Shown: piece by piece, positions 26,561 to 31,783 of the stretch | Layout of the letters: every line of letters starts with the position of its first letter | Numbering within the stretch: position 1 is the stretch's first letter | NCBI GenBank assembly: GCA_030152105.1 | Contig: JASLIH010000350.1 | Coordinates: forward strand, 1 to 31,783 | Direction: 5' to 3' | Length of the DNA stretch: 31,783 bases | Source of the DNA: Actinomycetes bacterium | GTDB lineage: Bacteria > Actinomycetota > CALGFH01 | Position numbers and translations under genes: made by a program | The notes under the pieces: model-generated | The model's database searches: none | What the model saw: the letters and a program-made list of their open reading frames with translations, nothing else | Told to the model about the DNA's origin: nothing

Positions 26561-26592
26561 CCGGGGGTGGGTCCGGATGGGGCGACCCCCAA

Positions 26593-28071
26593 CTACAGCG
26601 CGATCCCTGGGTAGAGGGGGAACCGGTCCAGGAGGTCGGTGGCGCGGTGCTTGGCCTGGTCGCGGACGGCTGGGTCCAGCTGGTACTTGGCCTTGGAGTC
26701 GGGAACGGGCTGGGTGGACTCGAGGACGGCGTGGACGATGGCGGCGACCTCGCGCATCTCGTCGGCGCCCATGCCGAGGGTGGTGACGGCCGGGGTGCCG
26801 AGGCGCAGGCCGCTGGTGTACCAGCTGCCGTTGGGGTCGAAGGGGATCACGTTGCGGTTCAGGGTGATGCCGGCTTCGCGGAGGGCGGTCTCGGCCTGGC
26901 GGCCGGTGAGGCCGTAGGGGCGGGCGTCGACCAGCAGCAGGTGGTTGTCGGTGCCGCCGGTGACCACGGTCGCCCCCTGCTGCTGGAGGGCGTCGGCCAG
27001 GGTGGCGGCGTTGTCGACGATCCGCTGGGCGTAGCCGGCGAACTCCGGCCGTGACGCCTCGGTCAGGGCCACCGCCTTGGCGGCGATGATGTGGCCGAGC
27101 GGCCCGCCCAGGACCAGCGGGCAGCCACGGTCGACAGTGGCGGCGAACTCCTCGGTGCACAGCACCATCCCGCCCCGCGGCCCGCGCAGGGTCTTGTGGG
27201 TGGTGGTGGTGACCACCTGGGCGTGGGCCACCGGGTCGTAGTCGCCGTTGAACACCTTGCCCGCGACCAGGCCGGCGAAATGGGCCATGTCGACCATGAG
27301 CACGGCCCCGACCTCGTCGGCGATCTCCCGGAAGATGCGGAAGTTGATCTTGCGCGGGTAGGAGCTGTAGCCGGCCAGCAGGATCAGCGGCCGGAAGCTC
27401 TCGGCCTGCTTGCGGACCTGGTCGTAGTCGAGCAGCCCGGTGGTCGGGTCGACTGAGTAGCGGGCGATCTCGAACAGCTTCCCGGAAACGTTGGGCCGGA
27501 AGCCGTGGGTCAGGTGGCCGCCGGCGTCCAGGGCCATGCCGAGGAGGCGCTGGCTGCCGAGCTCATGGCGGAGCGACTCCCAGTCGGCGTCCGACAGGCC
27601 CTGGAGGTCCTTGGCCCCGAGCCGCTCCAGGGCCGGGGCCTCGACCCGCTTGGTCAGGATCGACCAGAACGCCACCAGGTTGGCGTCGATGCCGCTGTGG
27701 GGCTGGACATAGGCGTGGTCGCTGCCGAACAGGCCCTTGGCCAGCTCGACGGCCCGGCGCTCGATGGTGTCGACGTTCTCGCAGCCGGCGTAGAAGCGGT
27801 GGCCTGGTGAGCCCTCGGCGTACTTGTCCGACAGCCAGTTGCCCATGGCCAGCAGGGTGGCCGGGGAGGCGAAGTTCTCCGAGGCGATCAGCTTGAGGTG
27901 GGCCCGCTGGTCGGCCAGCTCGGCCGCGACGGCCGAGGCGATCTCGGGCGCGACCTCGCCGACCACGTCAAGGGCGGCCGCGAAGGCCAGGGCCTCGGAG
28001 CTGACCCCGCTGAGGTCGGCGTCAGGGCAGACGGTGCGGAGATAGGAGGCGAGAGTCGAGTCGGGGTTCAT
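26593..28071 (-). CDS. glyA: serine hydroxymethyltransferase, long form
   Basis: A 492-residue PLP enzyme from ATG 28071-28069 (GGGAGAGG upstream). It converts serine and tetrahydrofolate to glycine and methylene-tetrahydrofolate in the cytoplasm. Recognisable: [15 protein letters not shown] (59-73), [20 protein letters not shown] (82-101), [14 protein letters not shown] (122-135), [15 protein letters not shown] (260-274), and the PLP lysine Lys293 in [14 protein letters not shown]. Common bacterial SHMT has about 420 residues; this one has an insertion at about 142-178 ([20 protein letters not shown] and following) plus longer ends, a form known from a minority of bacteria. Catalytic residues are all kept. 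No glycine or folate riboswitch was recognised in the 146 bases shared with the divergent small peptide gene; TAGGAT near 28109-28114 on the minus strand is a possible -10 box. Confidence 0.95.
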   Translation of the reverse strand: MNPDSTLASYLRTVCPDADLSGVSSEALAFAAALDVVGEVAPEIASAVAAELADQRAHLKLIASENFASPATLLAMGNWLSDKYAEGSPGHRFYAGCENVDTIERRAVELAKGLFGSDHAYVQPHSGIDANLVAFWSILTKRVEAPALERLGAKDLQGLSDADWESLRHELGSQRLLGMALDAGGHLTHGFRPNVSGKLFEIARYSVDPTTGLLDYDQVRKQAESFRPLILLAGYSSYPRKINFRIFREIADEVGAVLMVDMAHFAGLVAGKVFNGDYDPVAHAQVVTTTTHKTLRGPRGGMVLCTEEFAATVDRGCPLVLGGPLGHIIAAKAVALTEASRPEFAGYAQRIVDNAATLADALQQQGATVVTGGTDNHLLLVDARPYGLTGRQAETALREAGITLNRNVIPFDPNGSWYTSGLRLGTPAVTTLGMGADEMREVAAIVHAVLESTQPVPDSKAKYQLDPAVRDQAKHRATDLLDRFPLYPGIAL

Positions 28072-28150
28072 GGTTCCTCTCCCTGTCGGTAGCGGCCGCC
28101 AGCCCGCATCCTACCGCCGCCACGTGCCCGGACCGTGTGCCGGTTCGTCC

Positions 28151-28208
28151 TATACTGCGTGTTACAACCCGGAGGCTCGCCTCCTCCACCCCGCCGCAAG
28201 GGAGGAGG
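28151..28208 (+). promoter_or_regulatory. promoter -10 box and leader with two mutually exclusive hairpins hiding the ribosome binding site
   Basis: TATACT (28151-28156) should start an mRNA near 28163. In its leader GGAGGC (28171-28176) can pair with GCCTCC (28179-28184); alternatively CCTCCTCC (28180-28187) can pair over eight positions with GGAGGAGG (28201-28208), the ribosome binding site of the small ORF at 28218. The CCTCC bases belong to both helices, so only one can form. This is the logic of a translational switch. What would shift it is not visible; the first loop would be very tight. No match to a named riboswitch was recognised, and no -35 box is evident. Confidence 0.55.
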
Positions 28209-28217
28209 TGAAAGAGC

Positions 28218-28319
28218 ATGACGACGCACCTCAAGTCCCGCATGGCCCGCGTCGCCTGGTCGCTTGGATCGCTGGTCGCGCTGGCCGCCGCCCTGGGCGC
28301 CGGCCGGAAGTGGGCCTAG
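28218..28319 (+). CDS. 33-residue single-span membrane peptide
   Basis: ATG 28218 follows GGAGGAGGTGA, the strongest ribosome binding site in the window. The peptide is MTTHLKSRMARVAWS, a hydrophobic stretch LGSLVALAAALGA, then GRKWA and a TAG stop. A basic start, one short helix and a basic-aromatic tail suggest a small membrane peptide. It has a -10 box and a structured leader (28151-28208), and an orphan histidine kinase gene begins about 100 bases downstream on the same strand. Possible roles are a peptide regulator of that kinase, a leader peptide, or a toxin-like peptide; none is shown. I do not recognise the family. Confidence 0.6.
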   Translation: MTTHLKSRMARVAWSLGSLVALAAALGAGRKWA

Positions 28320-28421
28320 GGACCCGATTCCCGCAGCGCTGAACAGGCTCGACAAGGATCGACCGGCGTGGTGTGCTAACGCCCCGTCTCCGGTCTGACC
28401 CATCTTGCTGGTTTGGTGACG

Positions 28422-29957
28422 ATGGTCGCGTACCACCGCTCATCAGCGCTGCACGCCTACGTGCTCGCCGTCTCGGCGGTCGGGCTGTGCCTGGTTGCGC
28501 TCCTTGTGGTGGTCCAGGGGCCGACGACCGTGCTGCGTCAGCCACCCCTGTTCTGGGTGCTGCTGGCCAGCCTGGTGGTCATGGAGTCCCTGCCGATCCT
28601 CACCAAGGTCACTGGAGGCACCCAGGCGGTCACGACCGCCGAGGCGTTCGCGTTCGCGATCCTGCTCGGCTGGGGCACGACACCGGCCGTCATCGCCATG
28701 GCCCTGGCCGTCCTCGTCTCGGACGTGCTGCGCCGGGCGGCGCCCGAGAAGATCGTGTTCAACGTCGGCCAGTACGCCCTGCTCATGGCAATCGCCGGTG
28801 GGGTCTACGAGCTCCTGGGCGGCGACCGGCCCTTCGGCGCCGACGACCTGCCGGCGTTCGCGGTGGCGGCGCTCGTCTACTTCTTCGGCAACCTCGTCCT
28901 GGTCGGTCTGGTCACCACCCTGGCCCACGGACGGAGCTTCGTCGCCGATCTCAAGGAGTGCCTCCGGGCCGAGGCCTGGCCGTACACGATGGTCTTCGCC
29001 ATGGCCCCGATCATGCTCTCGGTAGCCCAGGAGAGCGTCGGCCTGCTCCCCCTGGTCCTGCTGCCGATGTTCGCTGTCCGCGACGCCCTCCAGACCGCCG
29101 AGGAGGCCGAGGAGCTCCGCCTGGCCGCCGAGCAGTCGGCCGAGCGGGCCAGGACGGCGGCGGCCGAGCACGCCCGCCTCGCCGAGGCCGAGCATGCCCG
29201 CCTCGCCGAGGCCGAGCACGCCCTGGTCGAGCGGTTGCGGGAGAGCGACCGGCTCAAGGACGACCTGCTGGCCGCCGTCTCCCACGAGCTGCGCACCCCC
29301 CTGGCCGGCATGCTGGGCGCGCTGGCCACCCTGAGCGCCCGCGAGGGCCAGCTCACCGAACCCCAGCGCCAGGAGCTGATCGACATGGCGGCCCGCCAGG
29401 GCGACCGGCTCAAGCTCCAGATCGAGCAGCTGCTGCTGGCGGCCCGGCTGGAGCGTAGCGGCCACGACCCGGCCGAGCAGTCGGTGGTCGACGCGGCCGC
29501 CCTGGCCCGCGACGCCGTGGCCGCGGCCCGGGTCGCCTACCCGGCGCGCCAGCTGGTCCTGGAGGCCCGCGAGGTCCTGCCCGTCCGGGCCGACCCCGAG
29601 GCGGTGCTCCAGGTGCTGAGCGAACTGCTCGACAACGCGGCCAAGCACGCCCCCGACAAGGCCCCGATCCGGGTCGAGGCCCGCCGGGCCGGCGCCCTGG
29701 CTGTGCTGGCGGTCGAGGACAGCGGCCCCGGGGTCCCGGCGGCCGACCGCGAGCGCATCTTCGAGCGCTTCACCCAGCTCGACTCGGGCGCCACCCGGCG
29801 GGCCGGCGGGGTCGGCCTCGGCCTCTACATCGCCCGCCAGCTGGCCAACGCCCAGAGCGGCGAGCTGCTCCTGGCCGACCCCACCCCGCCCGCCCAGGGC
29901 GCCCGCTTCGAGCTGCGCCTGCCCATGGCCGAGCTGGCCTTCCGGCGTCCCGGTTGA
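28422..29957 (+). CDS. orphan membrane sensor histidine kinase
   Basis: A 511-residue kinase from ATG 28422; TTG 28413 and GTG 28416 are in-frame alternatives and none has a ribosome binding site. Residues 10-220 hold about six membrane segments with TAEAFAFAILLGWGTTPAVI, LVSDVLRRAAPEKIVFNVGQ and YALLMAIAGGVYELLGG, a sensor module also seen on actinobacterial HD-GYP and GGDEF proteins. A coiled coil at 225-275 has an 8-residue repeat (AEHARLAE). HisKA follows with phospho-acceptor His288 in AAVSHELRTPLAGM, then HATPase: LSELLDNAAKHA (N box), VEDSGPGVPAADRERIFERF and GVGLGLYIARQLA. All catalytic motifs are kept. No response regulator gene is adjacent. The 102-base gap before it follows the 33-residue peptide; TCGACA at 28349 is a weak -35 candidate. 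Confidence 0.9.
   Translation: MVAYHRSSALHAYVLAVSAVGLCLVALLVVVQGPTTVLRQPPLFWVLLASLVVMESLPILTKVTGGTQAVTTAEAFAFAILLGWGTTPAVIAMALAVLVSDVLRRAAPEKIVFNVGQYALLMAIAGGVYELLGGDRPFGADDLPAFAVAALVYFFGNLVLVGLVTTLAHGRSFVADLKECLRAEAWPYTMVFAMAPIMLSVAQESVGLLPLVLLPMFAVRDALQTAEEAEELRLAAEQSAERARTAAAEHARLAEAEHARLAEAEHALVERLRESDRLKDDLLAAVSHELRTPLAGMLGALATLSAREGQLTEPQRQELIDMAARQGDRLKLQIEQLLLAARLERSGHDPAEQSVVDAAALARDAVAAARVAYPARQLVLEAREVLPVRADPEAVLQVLSELLDNAAKHAPDKAPIRVEARRAGALAVLAVEDSGPGVPAADRERIFERFTQLDSGATRRAGGVGLGLYIARQLANAQSGELLLADPTPPAQGARFELRLPMAELAFRRPG
29163..29221 (+). repeat. 24-bp in-frame tandem repeat in the kinase coiled coil
   Basis: GCCGAGCACGCCCGCCTC plus GCCGAG begins at 29163 and repeats at 29187 and, in part, 29211, with one base change (CAC to CAT). 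It encodes AEHARLAE twice and AEHA. The 8-residue period adds about two helical turns per unit, so copy changes would lengthen the signalling helix and shift its phase. Confidence 0.8.
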
Positions 29958-30131
29958 GAATTCTCGAAGAATCTCCCCGTGCGGGAGGCTGGTCACGGGA
30001 CGATCCCGGGGGAAACCCTGAGGCCGGCGGGGGCTAGCTGGGGGATCTTCCGGGGGCATCCCGGATGGTGGCGGCGCCGGCCACAGGCCAGTGTTGCTGC
30101 TCGAGACGACCCCTGCGCTCGAGGAGCCAAC

Positions 30132-30857
30132 GTGAACGAGAACGGCCAGGTCGAGCCCCTGCTCGTGGCCGAGCGGGTGCGCAAGGTGTACCGGACCGCG
30201 CTGCACCAGGTCGAGGCCCTCGCCGGCCTCGACCTGGTCGTGCGACGCGGGGAGCTGGTCGCGGTCATGGGCCCGAGCGGCTCGGGCAAGACCACGCTGC
30301 TGAACTGCCTGTCCGGGCTGGACGACATCGACGGCGGCCGGGTCCTGGTCGAGGGCCAGGACCTGTTCGCCATGTCCGACGCCCGCCGGACCAGCCACCG
30401 GGCCCGGTCCATGGGCTTCATCTTCCAGGCCTTCAACCTCATCCCGGTGTTCAGCGCGGTCGAGAACGTCGAGCTGCCGCTGCTGCTCAACGGCGTCCCG
30501 GCCCGCAAGGCCAGGGCCACCGCGACCGAGATGCTGGAGCGGGTCGGCCTCGGCCACCGCACCGGCCACCGGCCCAACGAGCTGTCCGGCGGCGAGCAGC
30601 AGCGGGTCACCATCGCCAGGGCCCTCGCCGCCCGCCCGGCGATCGTCTGGGCCGACGAGCCCACCGGGAACCTCGACACCGCCATGGCCGACCAGGTCGT
30701 GGCCCTGCTGCACGAGCTGAACCGCGAGGAGGGCCAGACGATCGTGCTGGTCACCCACGACCCGGCCATCGGCGGCTCGGCGGGCCGGGTCGTGCGCATG
30801 CGCGACGGCCACCTGATCGGCGACGAGCGGCGCCCGCTGGCGTCGGTGGGGAGCTGA
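30132..30857 (+). CDS. ABC transporter ATP-binding protein, MacB/LolD type
   Basis: A 241-residue ATPase from GTG 30132, with GAGGAG six bases upstream. Walker A GPSGSGKTTLLNCLSGLD, Q-loop GFIFQAFNLIPVFSAVENVELP, signature NELSGGEQQRVTIARAL, Walker B IVWADEPTGNLDT and H-loop IVLVTHDPAIG are complete. 'FQ.FNLiP..sa.eNVelPl' and 'DEPTGNLD' are typical of the MacB/LolD/FtsE group, which work with FtsX-like permeases in mechanotransmission or export rather than import. The permease gene starts three bases after its stop. The 174-base gap upstream, after the kinase, holds a small palindrome GAGAATTCTC at 29956-29965 and no convincing promoter. Confidence 0.93.
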   Translation: MNENGQVEPLLVAERVRKVYRTALHQVEALAGLDLVVRRGELVAVMGPSGSGKTTLLNCLSGLDDIDGGRVLVEGQDLFAMSDARRTSHRARSMGFIFQAFNLIPVFSAVENVELPLLLNGVPARKARATATEMLERVGLGHRTGHRPNELSGGEQQRVTIARALAARPAIVWADEPTGNLDTAMADQVVALLHELNREEGQTIVLVTHDPAIGGSAGRVVRMRDGHLIGDERRPLASVGS

Positions 30858-30860
30858 CCG

Positions 30861-31783
30861 ATGTACCCCGACCTGACCCCGTTCCTGGTCGGCATGGGCG
30901 GCGCCGGCCTGCTCCTCACCGTCGTGCTGGCCCTGCGCGGCCCGCTGACCCGCCGTCTCGCCCTGCGCCAGGTCAGCCGCCGCCGGGCCGAGGCCGCCCT
31001 GGTGGTGGCCGGCTCGGTCCTGGGCACGGCCATCATCGTCGGCAGCCTGGTCGTCGGCGACACCCTCGACCAGTCCTTCAAGCAGAGCGCCTACCGCGAG
31101 CTGGGCGTGGTCGACGAGGTGGTCTCCTCGCCCGACCCGGCCAAGGGGGAGGAGGCGGCCCGCCGGCTGGAGCGCCTGCGCGGCGACCCGGCGGTGGACG
31201 GGCTGCTCACTGTCCGCCGCCACAGCGCCGCCGTGGTCTCCGACGGCAAGGGCGAGCCCCAGGCCACCGTGCTCGAGCTGGACTTCGCCGCCGCGGCCGG
31301 CTTCGAGGGGCCGGGGTCCTCGCTGGCCGGGCCGGGCCCCGGCCCGGGCCGGGTGGTGCTGAGCGACACCCTGGCCAGCGCCCTGGACGCCCGGGCCGGG
31401 GACCGGCTCACCTTCCACCTGTACGGCCGCCCGCTGACCTTGGCGGTGGCCAGGGTCGTGCCCGCCCGGGGCCTGGCCGGGTTCGGCGAGCACGGCGCCT
31501 TTGTCGAGCCGGGCACCCTTGGCTGGGTGGCCGGCCCGGTCGGCGGCCGGGCCGGGCCCGAGACCCTGACCCTCGTCTCCAACACCGGCGACGTCGAGGG
31601 CGGGGCCGCCGCCACCGACCAGGTCAAGGGCAAGCTCCAGGCCGCCCTGGGGCCCCTGACCGGCCAGGGCACGGCGGTCGCCACCCCCAAGCGGGAGCTG
31701 CTCGACCAGGCCGAGGCCATCGGGGGCGAGTTCGGCGCCCTGTTCCTGTTCATCGGCAGCTTCGCCATCATCGCCGGGGTCAT
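30861..31783 (+). CDS. FtsX-like ABC transporter permease, N-terminal part (runs off the window)
   Basis: From ATG 30861 (GGGGAG at 30847-30852) the frame stays open to the end of the window, 307 codons. An N-terminal helix (FLVGMGGAGLLLTVVLALRG) is followed by LTRRLALRQVSRRRAEAALVV, the characteristic cytoplasmic entry of FtsX/MacB-type permeases, and a second helix AGSVLGTAIIVGSLVVGDTL. Residues 75-290 form a large extracytoplasmic domain (VVDEVVSSPDP ... AVVSDGKG ... VVLSDTLASALDARAGDRL), and a third helix GALFLFIGSFAIIAGV starts at the window edge. With the preceding ATPase it forms an exporter-type complex; cargo unknown. Two N-terminal helices before the outer domain suggest a long, duplicated actinobacterial permease. 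Confidence 0.88.
   Translation, partial: MYPDLTPFLVGMGGAGLLLTVVLALRGPLTRRLALRQVSRRRAEAALVVAGSVLGTAIIVGSLVVGDTLDQSFKQSAYRELGVVDEVVSSPDPAKGEEAARRLERLRGDPAVDGLLTVRRHSAAVVSDGKGEPQATVLELDFAAAAGFEGPGSSLAGPGPGPGRVVLSDTLASALDARAGDRLTFHLYGRPLTLAVARVVPARGLAGFGEHGAFVEPGTLGWVAGPVGGRAGPETLTLVSNTGDVEGGAAATDQVKGKLQAALGPLTGQGTAVATPKRELLDQAEAIGGEFGALFLFIGSFAIIAGV

Noticed and set aside
28072..28217. Glycine or tetrahydrofolate riboswitch upstream of glyA
   Set aside because: No conserved core of either class could be recognised on the minus strand; the visible structure belongs to the plus-strand small ORF.
29956..29965. Rho-independent terminator after the kinase gene (GAGAATTCTC)
   Set aside because: The palindrome has no loop or U-run and is only ten bases long.

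Overview
The window is very GC-rich, gene-dense DNA with strong GC third-position bias, GGAGG-type ribosome binding sites, many GTG starts, GTGA/ATGA stop-start overlaps and at least two apparently leaderless genes. This points to a high-GC Actinomycetota chromosome; the mixture of genes does not name a genus. No rRNA, tRNA, CRISPR array, intact insertion sequence or phage gene was seen.

Layout. 1-156: 5' end of an aldehyde dehydrogenase (minus), divergent from a phasin-like helical protein with a near-consensus promoter. 735-3406: an MFS exporter and a membrane-anchored HtrA-type protease without PDZ domain, then a convergent GNAT acetyltransferase. 3984-4935: a broken remnant of a ModC 3' end, a TrmO-like gene and a coupled Mop molbindin. 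4982-8300 (minus): a four-gene unit in the order tagatose-bisphosphate-type class II aldolase, CbbY-like HAD phosphatase, DhaL, DhaK, preceded by a GAF/ATPase/LuxR regulator (8439-9818). 9919-11073 (minus): a decayed uridine-kinase-like domain fused to a methyltransferase. 11222-14345: a molybdate operon, HTH-TOBE regulator then modA-modB-modC. 14359-16302: PPK2, a ThpR-like protein that has lost both catalytic HxT motifs, and a small membrane protein. 16344-18399: TetR regulator plus a PaaK/F390-synthetase-like adenylating enzyme under a perfect palindromic operator. 18396-21857 (minus): a PHP-domain/UvrD-helicase fusion whose linker holds DNA repeats. 21971-23962: APC permease. 23973-24259: foreign-looking direct repeats and the 3' remnant of an oligopeptide ABC ATPase, overlapping a LacI regulator. 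25313-26311: secreted, C-terminally anchored propeller-like protein. 26324-26560: tandem and dispersed repeats. 26593-28071 (minus): long-form glyA. 28218-29957: a 33-residue membrane peptide behind a leader that can hide its ribosome binding site, then an orphan sensor histidine kinase. 30132-31783: MacB-like ABC ATPase and a truncated FtsX-like permease.

How the parts work together. Molybdate uptake and homeostasis is the clearest theme: ModABC import, Mop storage and an HTH-TOBE sensor, plus a decayed TOBE copy. The aldolase/HAD/DhaLK unit looks like a sugar-phosphate pathway that yields triose units, with its own regulator and a candidate GGGGA-half-site operator. The most unusual items are the ribosome-binding-site-sequestering leader before the 33-residue peptide, three proteins that keep their fold but have lost catalytic residues, the dispersed 60-bp repeat shared by the helicase linker and an intergenic repeat cluster, and the two gene remnants that record past deletions. 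Functions are inferred from motifs read by eye; no database search was possible.
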